A stretch of DNA of 64,000 nt from Bacillus nitratireducens (GCF_001884135.1 NZ_MAOC01000020.1:1-64000), one strand, 5' to 3'. Positions 42,424 to 52,283 are shown, counted from the stretch's first letter. Translations and numbers: made by a program. Notes: a model not told the origin generated them from the sequence alone.

Positions 42424-43129
42424 GGAATCATTTCGGGCAGAGGAAAAGTTATAATTAATTTTAGTAAATCAAAAATTTGTACAAAAGGAAGGAACTAGGT
42501 CTTACTTTGTAGTATCGTGATCCGAAAAATACTGGGAATATACGTATTGTCACTGTGAAAGGGCTTAATACATAATGATTTTAAAGATAAACCGACTCTT
42601 CCTCAATATTTAACTGATTTAATTGAGGTGAATAAGCTGTATAATCGTACAGTTGTTATTACATTTCATCAACAAACTTTTAATAAGGAGAATTGAAGAG
42701 TAAAGTAGGATTCAAAAGCATAGCCAAAAAGGTGGCTGTTATAAGTTATTTGCCTACCAAAATAATCAATATTTGTTTAAAATATAAGATTACTATTTTA
42801 TTATACCGAGTAATTATTCACATTATATAATAATTACTTACTATATAATTAACATGGTTATCTTACAAAAGTGTAAGGTTTTTTTAATTGACACTCGTAC
42901 ATATAAGTAACTATACTGGTTACACGACATTGGTGAATATATTTAATAGTCTCTATCTATAAGTGTATGTCTCAGGATTCTTTTCAGAATAAAAGTTATA
43001 ATTAAATTTAATATCTGTAATATATCGATAACGCATGTTTAATCCATTCTTTATTCTAGGTCGTATTATTTAAAGATTAACTATAAATGATATATTTACC
43101 AAGTTGTAATAATTTTTTAGAGGTGTTAC
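42424..43129 (+). other. Gene-poor region with a gene remnant
   Basis: Some 700 bp without an intact gene. Apart from the remnant at 42513-42696 and the hairpin AGCCaaaaaggtGGCT near 42722, I see only AT-rich sequence that probably contains the promoter of the SLH amidase. Confidence 0.5.
42513..42696 (+). pseudogene. Frameshifted gene remnant of unknown identity
   Basis: Two short coding-like stretches in different frames adjoin: YRDPKNTGNIRIVTVKGLN (42513-42572, then a stop) and HNDFKDKPTLPQYLTDLIEV... (42571-42693, TGA at 42694). Together they look like about 60 residues of one protein broken by a frameshift near 42570. I do not recognise the family. Confidence 0.5.
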
Positions 43130-44365
43130 ATGTTGAAATACAAATTAATTGCTACAGGAATTCTTGCTGGAAGTCTACTATCCTATTCATCTAGTGCATT
43201 TGCAAATACTCATAAATTCCCAGATGTTCCCGCATGGGCTGACAAATCCGTTAATTATTTAGTTGATAAAAAAGTATTGAGTGGTTATCCAGATGGAACT
43301 TTTGGTTCAAGTGATACATTAGATAGGGCTTCTGCGGCAACAATTATGACAAAGGCCCTTGGTATACATATTGACTTAAATGCAAAACCATCTTTTACAG
43401 ATTCACAAAACCACTGGGGAACACCGTATATTGCCGCAGCTGAAAAAGCAGGAATAATTAAAGGTGAAGGAAATGGAATATTTAATCCTTCTGGAAAAGT
43501 TACTCGTGCTGCTATGGCTACAATGCTAGTGAATGCATATAAACTACAAAATATAAACCCTAGCAATGGACAAAGTAAATTTGAAGATTTAAAAGGACAT
43601 TGGGGTGAAAAGTTCGCCAATATTTTAATTGATTTAAAAATTTCAGTTGGTACAGATAACGGTTGGCAACCAAATAAATTCATAACACGTGCAGAAGCCG
43701 CACAACTTACTGCCAAAACAGATACCCTTCAATCCAGTCCGAAAAATCCTTTAGAAAATAAAACAATCATTATTGATCCTGGACATGGTGGCGAAGATCC
43801 TGGAAAAGCCACAAAGGGATTGCCTGAAAGTAAAATTGTATTAGACACTTCCTTACGCCTACAACAATTGCTTGAAAAACATACACCATTTACAGTTTTA
43901 TTAACTCGTGAATCTGATACTAGACCTGGACATGATCAAAAAAGTTCTTTACAGGAACGTGTTAAATTTGCTAAGCAAAATCAGGGGGATATCTTTATAA
44001 GTATTCATGCAAATGCTTATAATGGTAATGCAAAAGGGACAGAAACATACTATTATAAATCTTCTGAATCCGAAAAAACAAACCCTCATGTGGAAGAAAG
44101 TCATGTGTTAGCGGAAAAAATCCAAGCACGTTTAGTAGAGGCCCTTCAAACACGTGATAGAGGCGTTAAACATGGAGATCTTCATGTTATAAGAGAAAAC
44201 GGCATGCCAGCTGTGTTAACGGAACTGGCTTTTATAGATAATGGTATCGATTACAGTAAACTATCTACGGCAAACGGTAGACAGATTGCAGCACAAGCCA
44301 TTTATGAAGGGATTTTAGATTATTATGAATGGAAAGGAAATAATGTATCCGAATATAGGTTGTAA
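43130..44365 (+). CDS. S-layer-anchored N-acetylmuramoyl-L-alanine amidase
   Basis: A 411-aa exported cell-wall hydrolase. Signal peptide (residues about 1-26, ending SAFA), three SLH domains (about 28-70, 88-130, 150-192; e.g. KFPDVPAWADKSVNYLVDKKVLSGYPDGTFG) that bind pyruvylated secondary wall polymer, and a C-terminal Amidase_3 domain with zinc/catalytic motifs IIDPGHGGEDPG, FISIHANA and LTELAFIDN. The enzyme cuts the amide bond between MurNAc and L-Ala. Similar proteins exist in B. anthracis-like species. GAGGTG before ATG; flanked by long gene-free sequences, so a single-gene unit. Confidence 0.94.
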   Translation: MLKYKLIATGILAGSLLSYSSSAFANTHKFPDVPAWADKSVNYLVDKKVLSGYPDGTFGSSDTLDRASAATIMTKALGIHIDLNAKPSFTDSQNHWGTPYIAAAEKAGIIKGEGNGIFNPSGKVTRAAMATMLVNAYKLQNINPSNGQSKFEDLKGHWGEKFANILIDLKISVGTDNGWQPNKFITRAEAAQLTAKTDTLQSSPKNPLENKTIIIDPGHGGEDPGKATKGLPESKIVLDTSLRLQQLLEKHTPFTVLLTRESDTRPGHDQKSSLQERVKFAKQNQGDIFISIHANAYNGNAKGTETYYYKSSESEKTNPHVEESHVLAEKIQARLVEALQTRDRGVKHGDLHVIRENGMPAVLTELAFIDNGIDYSKLSTANGRQIAAQAIYEGILDYYEWKGNNVSEYRL

Positions 44366-44903
44366 TAAGTGCAAGGAAATTTAGTAATTCTAGGAATAAG
44401 TAATTTATAAATTGCTAAAGTATAATTTTGTTATTTGTAATGTGTTTTAGTTTTATAGTGTATACTGGCGCCGACTTATTAAGGATTATAAATAAGTCGG
44501 TGTTTAAGTTAGCGTACTTAATGAATACTATAGAAGTTATGAAGAAAAAAAGATAAATAGATAGGGGCATACACCTACATTCATTATTTTTACGTGAAAT
44601 TTTAATTTAAAAATAGTTAAGTTATACGATTCAGATGGGCAGTATACAATGAGTTCAAAGAAAACATTCTTTGAACTCATTAGCTATTAAATAAACTTGT
44701 TACATAAATAGTTCGTATAACAATAATTGATAGTGTTAAGGCCATAGCTGTTCATATTTTTTTGTAATTCCTGTTATAGAATTGTTAAATATTTGCAGGT
44801 GTAATGTAAGGCTGCTTTATTTTGAAAGAAATCTTTTGAAATGGTCATAATATGAATAATAATTAGAAACAAATTTTTTAAAAATGATGAAAGACTTAAG
44901 AAG
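44366..44903 (+). other. Gene-free region with two hairpins
   Basis: No convincing frame in 538 bp. A 10-bp hairpin CCGACTTATT/AATAAGTCGG at 44471-44500 (probably the amidase terminator, with a weak T tail) and a 12-bp hairpin GAGTTCAAAGAA/TTCTTTGAACTC at 44651-44678 with loop AACA but no T run. A TTTT-AATTT-AAAA box (44600-44612) fits the MogR pattern. Confidence 0.6.
44471..44505 (+). terminator. Probable terminator of the SLH amidase gene
   Basis: Stem CCGACTTATT/AATAAGTCGG with a 10-nt loop, followed by TGTTTAAG. Confidence 0.6.
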
Positions 44904-44912
44904 GTGAATATA

Positions 44913-47648
44913 TTGCTTAAACATTCACATTTGCAATTTATTTTATTAACAATAGCTCTAATATTCTATATAAGCTTTTGTTTTATATTTTTATTTGTTT
45001 TTCCGAATCATTATTTCGTATCAGATTTTAATACCCGACTATCATCCTTAGTTGTTGAAACTACTGTATTTATCTCATTACTTTATTCTATATTATCCGG
45101 AAAAATTAAGTTAGGAGTATTCTGGGTTTGCATTACTATTGCAATAGGGTGTTTCTTGATAGGGAATTTTATATCCGCTTTTCAAGTACTTAATGTAGAA
45201 TTGCCGATACAAAATTTTAATATCTCTGATGTGTTTTTGTTGTTTTTCTTATTCTTCTTTCTCTTTGCATTCTTTTATAAAATCATTATGGAATGTAACA
45301 AGTGGGAAAAAGCGTATTTAATTTGTGATTTATGTATTGTTGTTACTGCCATTTTTACATTAGAGTGGTACCTGTTTAATAAACCTTCTGCAAATATCTT
45401 ATTCTTATCAATTGGAGATGTTTTTCTCTCATTTATTTTTCCGATTATAGATTTATTACTTCTTTTATTAGGAGTTAGTCTAATCTTTCGACCAGCTATT
45501 TTTAATGCGAAAAGTAAATTATTTATTTTTATCCTCGTATTAACTGGATTGGCTATTACGGACTACTTGTATTTTTACTTACAAGATGATTTGTCAGATC
45601 GTTCACTTGTATTATTAAGGTGTTTGTATAGAGTTTTCCTTTTATTTATCGCTATTGCTGCTTCGATCTCAAAGAATGCATCTTCTAGAAGGAATTATTT
45701 CATTATCGATCCGACATTTGGGAAGAAACTTCTTGTTATATTTCCTTATCTTGCAGTTGCGGTATTAATTGGCTTTACTTTAAAAGAGCAAACTTCCTCG
45801 GCTACACTTATTACTGGGAATTGTATTGCATTTGTATTTGTGCTGATTCGTCATACTATCGTACGAATGCAAAACAGAGATTTAACTGAAATGTTAAAAG
45901 TGTTTAATAATCAATTAGAACAAAAAGTATCTCAAAGAACAGAAGATTTAATAAACAAATCCGATGACTTGGTCAAAAATCAAGAGAGATTTAAGTCATT
46001 ATATGAGTATCATCCAGATCCTATTTTAACGATTAATTCAAATGGTACTGTGTTAAATATAAACCAGGCTGGAAGTATGTTATTAGGAAAAAACAGTGAT
46101 GAATTAATAGGTAAAGAGTGCTTCTCGATTTTTTTAGACGAAGATAGATCTGAATTGGAAGCAGCTCTACAGGAAGGGAAACGATGCAGTTCGGCTTCGT
46201 TACAATTACGTGTGAAAAATAATAATGAGAAGGACATTCATTTTTGGTACGTCACCATTGTTCCTATTATGATAGAAGGACAAACTTTTGGGAGTTATGT
46301 AATGGTAAAAGACATTACGAGAATGAAGAAACAACAAGATGAGATAAACTATCTAGCATTCCATGATACAGTGACGGAGATTGGAAATCGAATATTCTTC
46401 CAACAAGAATTAGAAAAATCCATTGAGCATGCACGAAAAACGCAGGGTGAATTTGGACTCTTGTATATAGATTTAAATCGTTTTAAGACCATTAACGATA
46501 CACTGGGACATTCAATTGGTGATAGTGTTTTAAAAGAAGTTGCTAAACGTTTTAGGACATGTCTGTCACCGGCTATTCCTCTAGCGAGAATAGGGGGAGA
46601 TGAGTTTGCGATCATAGTCCATAACCACACAGAGCAACAGCTATTGGATTTGTGTGAAACTCTATTTCGTATAACTGAAGAACCATTTGTAGTTAATCAA
46701 CATAGTTTTTATTTATCTCTTAGTATAGGAATAGCGGTGTATCCGTTTGGAGGAATAAATACTACTACACTTTTACAACATGCTGATATTGCTATGTATA
46801 GTGCAAAGGAAAAAGGTAATAATGCTGTTTGCATGTATGACGAGACATTATCAAAAAAAATAACAAGACAATTACGATTAGAACAGGATTTACCGAAGGC
46901 ATTAGAAAATAATGAGTTGTTTTTATTATATCAACCACAAGTTGACAGTAAGACTGGTATGGTTATTGGTGCAGAGGCTTTAATTCGTTGGCAACATCCA
47001 GAACTGGGAATTATTTCTCCTTTTGAATTTATACCTATTGCGGAAGAAACGTCGCAAATTATTCCAATTGGGAAATGGACGTTACAGGAAGCGTGTCGAC
47101 AACTGAAAAAGTGGCATTCTGCAGGCTATGCAAATCTAAAAATGGGGATAAATTTATCAGCTATAGAGTTTGAACAGAAAGATTTTGTTCAAGCAATCAT
47201 ATCTACCATAGAAGAAGTAGGGGTACCCGCTAGTTCGATTGATTTAGAATTAACAGAGAGAATAGCAATGGTAGATGAAAAAGAAACCTTATCGAAGTTA
47301 AAAGCATTAAAATCATATGGTGTACATTTATCAATTGACGATTTTGGTACAGGGTATTCTTCATTAGCATATCTCCCTTTGTATCCAATTGATACCTTAA
47401 AAATTCCAAGAGAATTTGTTAATAGGATCGAAAATTCTACTGATGGAAATGAAATTATTCATACCATTATTTCACTAGCGCATACTTTAAACATGAAAGT
47501 GATCGCAGAAGGGGTGGAAACGAAGGAACAATTAACAGTGTTACAACGTAATGCATGTTATCTAATTCAGGGCTATTACTACAGTAAACCTGTAAGTGAA
47601 GATGAATTCATCAAGTTTTTAAGCACAATGTCGCGTCACCTTTTCTAA
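44913..47648 (+). CDS. Membrane c-di-GMP protein with PAS, GGDEF and EAL domains
   Basis: A 911-aa signalling protein: about nine or ten N-terminal membrane helices (residues 5-325), a coiled coil, a PAS sensor (about 350-465), a GGDEF domain with RIGGDEFA near residue 559, and an EAL domain (EALIRW near 687, ELTERIA, IDDFGTGYSS, VIAEGVET). The GGDEF catalytic motif is intact and the EAL motif retains the residues of active phosphodiesterases, so it may make or break c-di-GMP. The start is TTG 44913 after AAGGTGA; the nearby GTG 44904 lies within that site. In B. cereus-group bacteria c-di-GMP controls the switch between motility and biofilm, which fits the location. Confidence 0.93.
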   Translation: MLKHSHLQFILLTIALIFYISFCFIFLFVFPNHYFVSDFNTRLSSLVVETTVFISLLYSILSGKIKLGVFWVCITIAIGCFLIGNFISAFQVLNVELPIQNFNISDVFLLFFLFFFLFAFFYKIIMECNKWEKAYLICDLCIVVTAIFTLEWYLFNKPSANILFLSIGDVFLSFIFPIIDLLLLLLGVSLIFRPAIFNAKSKLFIFILVLTGLAITDYLYFYLQDDLSDRSLVLLRCLYRVFLLFIAIAASISKNASSRRNYFIIDPTFGKKLLVIFPYLAVAVLIGFTLKEQTSSATLITGNCIAFVFVLIRHTIVRMQNRDLTEMLKVFNNQLEQKVSQRTEDLINKSDDLVKNQERFKSLYEYHPDPILTINSNGTVLNINQAGSMLLGKNSDELIGKECFSIFLDEDRSELEAALQEGKRCSSASLQLRVKNNNEKDIHFWYVTIVPIMIEGQTFGSYVMVKDITRMKKQQDEINYLAFHDTVTEIGNRIFFQQELEKSIEHARKTQGEFGLLYIDLNRFKTINDTLGHSIGDSVLKEVAKRFRTCLSPAIPLARIGGDEFAIIVHNHTEQQLLDLCETLFRITEEPFVVNQHSFYLSLSIGIAVYPFGGINTTTLLQHADIAMYSAKEKGNNAVCMYDETLSKKITRQLRLEQDLPKALENNELFLLYQPQVDSKTGMVIGAEALIRWQHPELGIISPFEFIPIAEETSQIIPIGKWTLQEACRQLKKWHSAGYANLKMGINLSAIEFEQKDFVQAIISTIEEVGVPASSIDLELTERIAMVDEKETLSKLKALKSYGVHLSIDDFGTGYSSLAYLPLYPIDTLKIPREFVNRIENSTDGNEIIHTIISLAHTLNMKVIAEGVETKEQLTVLQRNACYLIQGYYYSKPVSEDEFIKFLSTMSRHLF

Positions 47649-47804
47649 GAAAACCACAATCTAGATTTGTTTTTTTTCGAAATTATAACAAATAGAGGAC
47701 AGCAAAGTAACTGTCAAAATGTTTTAGCATTTAATTTGGCTTAATAGGAAATTCTAATGAGCAAAGACCTTATCTGATTTTAGTTTTAGAAAGGAGAGAA
47801 GCGG

Positions 47805-48584
47805 ATGGATTCAATATGGCTAGAGTATGCTTGGGCATTGTTAATTTTAATCGGATTAGAAGGATTGTTATCGGCTGACAATGCCCTTGTACTAGCAGTT
47901 ATAGCCAAGCATTTACCCGAAGAAGAGAAAAAAAGAGCTATAAATTACGGAATTATTATGGCCTTTGTTTTTCGATTCGCAGCCCTTTTTGCTATATCAT
48001 TTATTGCAAATGTTTGGCAAATACAGGCGATAGGAGCAGCTTATCTTCTTTACTTAGGATTAAAGCATGTCATTCAGGCGCAATTCGGAAAAAATAATCA
48101 AAATATTCACAAGGAAGATGAAAAGGAAGCAGCAGGAAAAAGCTACTGGTTCACAGTAGGAAAGATTGCATTAGCTGATCTTGCTTTTGCGATTGATTCA
48201 ATATTAGCTGCAGTCGCTCTTGCCCTCGGTCTTCCGGATTCACCGCTAGAAGATTTCGGTGGTATGGATGGAGGACAATTCATAGTTGTACTTCTCGGAG
48301 GAATTGCCGGACTTATTTTAATTAAATTTGCGGCAACTTGGTTTGTACAATTACTGGAGAAACGTCCGGCACTGGAAACAACAGCATATGCAATTGTTGC
48401 CTGGGTCGGCGTCAAACTTGCTGTAATTACACTTGCCCATGAGGATATCGGTATTTTAAGTCATGATTTTCCGCACAGTACAACTTGGACTTTAATCTTC
48501 TACGGAGTATTAGTTGCTATCGCACTAATTGGCTGGTTTGCACCGGGAAGTAAGTCATCTCAGAATAATCCTGAAAGGGAGTAA
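47805..48584 (+). CDS. TerC-family membrane protein (YkoY/YjbE type)
   Basis: A 259-aa membrane protein with seven or eight helices, a GLEGLLSADNALVLAVI first helix with the conserved Glu and Asp of the TerC family, and the second motif LADLAFAIDSILAAVALALG. B. subtilis relatives (YkoY/YceF) supply Mn2+ to exported enzymes. The fold is certain and the metal role is from the family. The 156-bp 5' gap lacks the yybP-ykoY riboswitch core. A strong terminator overlaps the stop codon. Confidence 0.87.
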   Translation: MDSIWLEYAWALLILIGLEGLLSADNALVLAVIAKHLPEEEKKRAINYGIIMAFVFRFAALFAISFIANVWQIQAIGAAYLLYLGLKHVIQAQFGKNNQNIHKEDEKEAAGKSYWFTVGKIALADLAFAIDSILAAVALALGLPDSPLEDFGGMDGGQFIVVLLGGIAGLILIKFAATWFVQLLEKRPALETTAYAIVAWVGVKLAVITLAHEDIGILSHDFPHSTTWTLIFYGVLVAIALIGWFAPGSKSSQNNPERE

Positions 48585-48618
48585 AAAGGTCAGAGCATTA
48601 TGTGCTGTGACCTTTTTA
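48583..48618 (+). terminator. Intrinsic terminator after the TerC gene
   Basis: Stem AAAAAGGTCA/TGACCTTTTT, overlapping the TAA stop. Confidence 0.9.
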
Positions 48619-48629
48619 TCATTTTGATA

Positions 48630-48658
48630 TTGTGTATTTTTGAATTTAACGCTATAAT
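48630..48658 (+). promoter_or_regulatory. Probable sigma-A promoter of the fdhA unit
   Basis: TATAAT at 48653-48658 with TTGTGT at 48630-48635, spacing 17 bp. It predicts a start near 48665 and a leader of about 180 nt. Confidence 0.6.
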
Positions 48659-48664
48659 TACAGT

Positions 48665-48845
48665 GTTAAAGATGGAATCGTGATATGACCTGTTATGAAT
48701 CTATCATTTTATTTATGAATAAATGGACTGGTATTTTAGCAAGATGTGCTAATAAACTACTCCACCATGATGATAACGTGCCAAAAATGTGGTGCGTATA
48801 TTTTCGTGGTGGAGTTTTTTTTATTCTCAAAAAGGGGGAGTCACC
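48665..48845 (+). promoter_or_regulatory. Attenuator-like leader of the formate dehydrogenase operon
   Basis: Leader between the predicted promoter and fdhA. It contains an intrinsic terminator: a 12-bp arm 48759-48770 (ACTCCACCATGA) pairs with 48804-48815 (TCGTGGTGGAGT, one T-G pair), with a nested hairpin in the loop and an eight-T run, only about 20 bp before the ribosome site. No gene lies upstream to be terminated, since the TerC gene has its own terminator. A regulated read-through mechanism (metal, cofactor, formate or redox) is plausible. I cannot match it to a known riboswitch. Confidence 0.7.
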
Positions 48846-51785
48846 ATGAACGACAGCATGGTTCATATTACAATTGACGGCAAAGAATATAGTGCTGAGC
48901 CTGGTTCAACGGTACTAGGCATCATTAATGAGAACGGAATTGAACATCCACAAATTTGTTACGTGCCGGAAGTGGATCCTATTCAAACGTGTGATACTTG
49001 TATTGTAGAAGTGAATGGAAAGCTAGTGCGATCATGTTCTACAGTAGTGACGGACGGTATGGATATCGAGTTGTCCTCTATTAGTGCGAAGGCAGCACAA
49101 CATGAGGCGATGGACCGTTTACTAGAAAATCATTTACTTTACTGTACGGTATGTGACAACAATAACGGGAATTGTAAATTGCATAATACGGCAGAATTAA
49201 TGGAAATTGAGCATCAAAAATATCCTTATGAGCCAAAAGTTGATGCAAGCGAAGTTGATATGTCTCATCCATTTTATCGCTATGATCCGAATCAATGTAT
49301 CGCGTGTGGTCAATGTGTAGAGGTGTGTCAAAATTTACAAGTTAATGAAACATTATCTATTGATTGGGAGGCAGAGCGCCCACGTGTTATTTGGGATGAA
49401 GGAGTAGATATTAACGATTCTTCATGTGTAAGTTGCGGTCAATGTGTAACGATTTGTCCTTGTAATGCTTTAATGGAGAAATCGATGCTTGGTGAAGCTG
49501 GATTTATGACTGGGCTGAAGCCGGATATTCTTGAACCTATGGTCGATCTTATTAAAGAGGTTGAACCTGGATATAGCGGTATTTTCGCTGTGTCAGAAGT
49601 AGAAGCTGCGATGCGTGACACTCGTACGAAGAAGACGAAAACAGTATGTACGTTTTGTGGTGTAGGTTGTTCATTTGAAGTATGGACGAAAGGGCGCAAA
49701 ATTTTAAAAGTGCAACCAACTTCTGAGGCACCAGTTAATGCAATTTCCACTTGTGTAAAAGGAAAATTCGGTTGGGATTTCGTTAATTCTGAAAAACGAC
49801 TTACGAAACCTTTAATTCGTAAAAATGGAGTGTTCGTTGAATCGACTTGGGAAGAAGCGCTTCATGTAGTGGCGAATAAATTGGGCTCTATTAAAGATGA
49901 GTACGGTAAAGGCTCTATCGGCTTTATTTCTTCTTCTAAAATTACGAATGAAGATAATTATGTTATTCAAAAATTAGCGCGTCAAGTGTTCGAAACGAAT
50001 AACATTGATAACTGCTCACGTTATTGTCAATCACCAGCGACAGATGGATTGTTCCGTACAATTGGTATGGGCGGAGATGCAGGGACGATTAAAGATATCG
50101 CACAATCAGGTCTCGTTATTATCGTCGGTTGTAATCCAACAGAAGGTCATCCAGTATTAGCGACTCGTGTGAAACGTGCGCATAAACTGCACGGTCAAAA
50201 ACTAATTGTTGCAGATCTTCGTAAAACTGAAATGGCAGAGCGTTCAGATATCTTTATTAGTCCAAAGCAAGGAACAGACCAAGTATGGTTAATGGCTATT
50301 ACGAAATATATGATTGATCAAGGTTGGCATGATCAGCAGTTCATCGATGAAAATGTAAACTTCTTTGATGATTTCAAAGGTAGTCTCGCGGAATATACGC
50401 TTGAATACGCAGAAGAGATTACAGGCATTTCAAAAGAAACGCTCGTTAAAATGGCAGAAATGATTCGTGATGCAGATGGTACGTGTATTCTTTGGGGAAT
50501 GGGGGTAACGCAAAATACCGGTGGTTCAGATACTTCCGCTGCAATTTCAAACTTACTACTTGCAACAGGAAACTATCGTCGCCCAGGTGCTGGTGCATAT
50601 CCGCTTAGAGGTCATAATAACGTACAAGGTGCTTGTGATATGGGGACACTTCCAGGGTGGCTTCCAGGATATCAGCACGTTACTGACGATGTAGAACGTG
50701 CGAAATTTGAAATAGCTTACGGAGTAAAAATTGATAACAAACCAGGTCTTAATAATATTGAAATGCTTCACGCAATTGATGAAGGGAAAATGAAAGCTAT
50801 GTACCTTGTTGGAGAGGATATGGCTCTTGTAGACTCTAACGCAAATCACGTACATGAAGTGTTATCAAGCCTTGAGTTCTTTGTCGTTCAAGATGTGTTC
50901 CTTTCTAAAACAGCTCAATACGCTGATGTAGTATTACCAGCAGCGCCATCTCTTGAGAAAGAAGGTACTTTTACAAATACAGAGCGTCGTGTACAAAGGT
51001 TATATCAAGTACTTCCGACGCTAGGAGATGCGAAACCAGACTGGTGGATCGTGCAGGCAATTGCTAATAAGTTAGGCGCAAATTGGAACTATGGTCATCC
51101 AAGTGAAATCTTTGCGGAAATGGCGAGTTTATCACCACTATTCGCACACGCAAACTATGAAGTACTTGAAGGGTGGAACAGTTTCCACTGGGGAAGTTTT
51201 GATGGTACGAATACGCCGCTTCTATTCAAAGAAGGATTTAACTTCCCGGACAAAAAGGCTCGTTTTGCGATAGCTGATTGGGTACGTCCTGCTGCATTCC
51301 CAGCAGAATACGATCTTCACATTAATAACGGTCGTATGCTTGAACATTTCCATGAAGGGAACATGACAAATAAATCAACTGGTATTCAATCGAAAGTACC
51401 AGGTGTTTTCGTCGAAGTTTCTCCAGAACTTGCACTAAAACGTGGAGTGAAAACGGGATCGTTAGTACGCCTTGTTTCTCCATTCGGAGCACTTAAATTA
51501 CGTGTAATTGTAACGGATCGTGTAAAAGCGAATGAACTGTATTTACCAATGAATTCGACTGATAAAGAATCGGCAATTAATTTCTTAACAGGTCCTGCCG
51601 TTGACTTGCGTACAAACACGCCTGCATATAAACAAACGAAAGTACGTATGGAAGTGTTAGAAGTTGATGGCGAAAATCCGATGCCAAAAACGAACCCACG
51701 TAATAAAAAGCGTCATCCTCAAAACGGTATTGAGGTAAATCGTAAGTGGGATCGTCCTGGATACGTACATTTAACGGATAACTAA
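48846..51785 (+). CDS. fdhA: Formate dehydrogenase, large molybdopterin subunit (Cys-type)
   Basis: A 979-aa oxidoreductase oxidising formate to CO2. In order: a 2Fe-2S domain (Cys38, 49, 52, 64), a His/Cys3 iron-sulfur element (YCTVCDNNNGNCKLH), two 4Fe-4S clusters (CIACGQCVEVC, CVSCGQCVTICPC), and the molybdopterin oxidoreductase beginning CTFCGVGCSF near residue 262. The active-site residue is Cys394 (SRYCQSPATDG), replacing the selenocysteine of some FDHs. It ends in a Molydop_binding domain. The protein is of the YrhE/YjgC type. A long GTG start (48789) lies in the terminator; GGGGGAG before ATG 48846 is decisive. Confidence 0.94.
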   Translation: MNDSMVHITIDGKEYSAEPGSTVLGIINENGIEHPQICYVPEVDPIQTCDTCIVEVNGKLVRSCSTVVTDGMDIELSSISAKAAQHEAMDRLLENHLLYCTVCDNNNGNCKLHNTAELMEIEHQKYPYEPKVDASEVDMSHPFYRYDPNQCIACGQCVEVCQNLQVNETLSIDWEAERPRVIWDEGVDINDSSCVSCGQCVTICPCNALMEKSMLGEAGFMTGLKPDILEPMVDLIKEVEPGYSGIFAVSEVEAAMRDTRTKKTKTVCTFCGVGCSFEVWTKGRKILKVQPTSEAPVNAISTCVKGKFGWDFVNSEKRLTKPLIRKNGVFVESTWEEALHVVANKLGSIKDEYGKGSIGFISSSKITNEDNYVIQKLARQVFETNNIDNCSRYCQSPATDGLFRTIGMGGDAGTIKDIAQSGLVIIVGCNPTEGHPVLATRVKRAHKLHGQKLIVADLRKTEMAERSDIFISPKQGTDQVWLMAITKYMIDQGWHDQQFIDENVNFFDDFKGSLAEYTLEYAEEITGISKETLVKMAEMIRDADGTCILWGMGVTQNTGGSDTSAAISNLLLATGNYRRPGAGAYPLRGHNNVQGACDMGTLPGWLPGYQHVTDDVERAKFEIAYGVKIDNKPGLNNIEMLHAIDEGKMKAMYLVGEDMALVDSNANHVHEVLSSLEFFVVQDVFLSKTAQYADVVLPAAPSLEKEGTFTNTERRVQRLYQVLPTLGDAKPDWWIVQAIANKLGANWNYGHPSEIFAEMASLSPLFAHANYEVLEGWNSFHWGSFDGTNTPLLFKEGFNFPDKKARFAIADWVRPAAFPAEYDLHINNGRMLEHFHEGNMTNKSTGIQSKVPGVFVEVSPELALKRGVKTGSLVRLVSPFGALKLRVIVTDRVKANELYLPMNSTDKESAINFLTGPAVDLRTNTPAYKQTKVRMEVLEVDGENPMPKTNPRNKKRHPQNGIEVNRKWDRPGYVHLTDN

Positions 51786-51800
51786 GGGGGAGAAAAGAAT

Positions 51801-52283
51801 ATGGCAGCACCTATTCAAGCGATCCAGAAGCAGGAGCTAACCGAGGAAGAAATGAAACAACAAAAACTCGAAGACTTAAAAGAACTGCTAGCTAATAATG
51901 AAGATGCTTTAAATCAAATGTTTAATATAGTAGGTGAACTAAATGACATAGGGATGCTGGAAGCTGCAAATTCTATGCTGAAAGCGAAAGAACCAATCGC
52001 AAAAATCGTTCTAGGCCAAGTCACTCGTGAACCAGTTACAAATTTAATTAATAATATGATGGGCGCTGCAGGAGCTTTAACAGAACTTGATCCGGAACTT
52101 ACGAAAAAGCTTGTAGGTAGTGTATTAACAGGTATGGATGAAGGAAACCAGCATTTGCAAAGTAATAAAAAAGTAGGAATATTAGACCTTATGAAAGTAC
52201 TGAAGGATCCAGATATTAATCGTGCTATCGGATTTGGTCTTCATTTCTTAAAAGGTATGGGTAAAGGGTTAAAAGAAGAATAG
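51801..52283 (+). CDS. DUF1641 (YrhD/YjgD) protein
   Basis: A 160-aa helical protein recognised by NRAIGFGLHFLKGMGKGLKEE-type C-terminal sequence and its position behind a formate dehydrogenase gene, the usual arrangement in Bacillus (yrhD-yrhE). The function is unknown; it may be a stabilising subunit of the dehydrogenase. Only 15 bp after fdhA, with GGGGGAG in front. Confidence 0.87.
   Translation: MAAPIQAIQKQELTEEEMKQQKLEDLKELLANNEDALNQMFNIVGELNDIGMLEAANSMLKAKEPIAKIVLGQVTREPVTNLINNMMGAAGALTELDPELTKKLVGSVLTGMDEGNQHLQSNKKVGILDLMKVLKDPDINRAIGFGLHFLKGMGKGLKEE

Noticed and set aside
44366-44903. Possible hidden gene between the SLH amidase and GGDEF-EAL gene
   Set aside because: All frames are short and full of stops; only hairpins and AT-rich sequence are seen.
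47649-47804. Manganese (yybP-ykoY) riboswitch before the TerC gene
   Set aside because: This riboswitch often precedes TerC-type genes, but I could not find its conserved GGGGAGTA and ACATGC-type elements here.
51091-51273. 60-codon frame inside fdhA
   Set aside because: It overlaps the conserved dehydrogenase gene in another frame and has no independent support.
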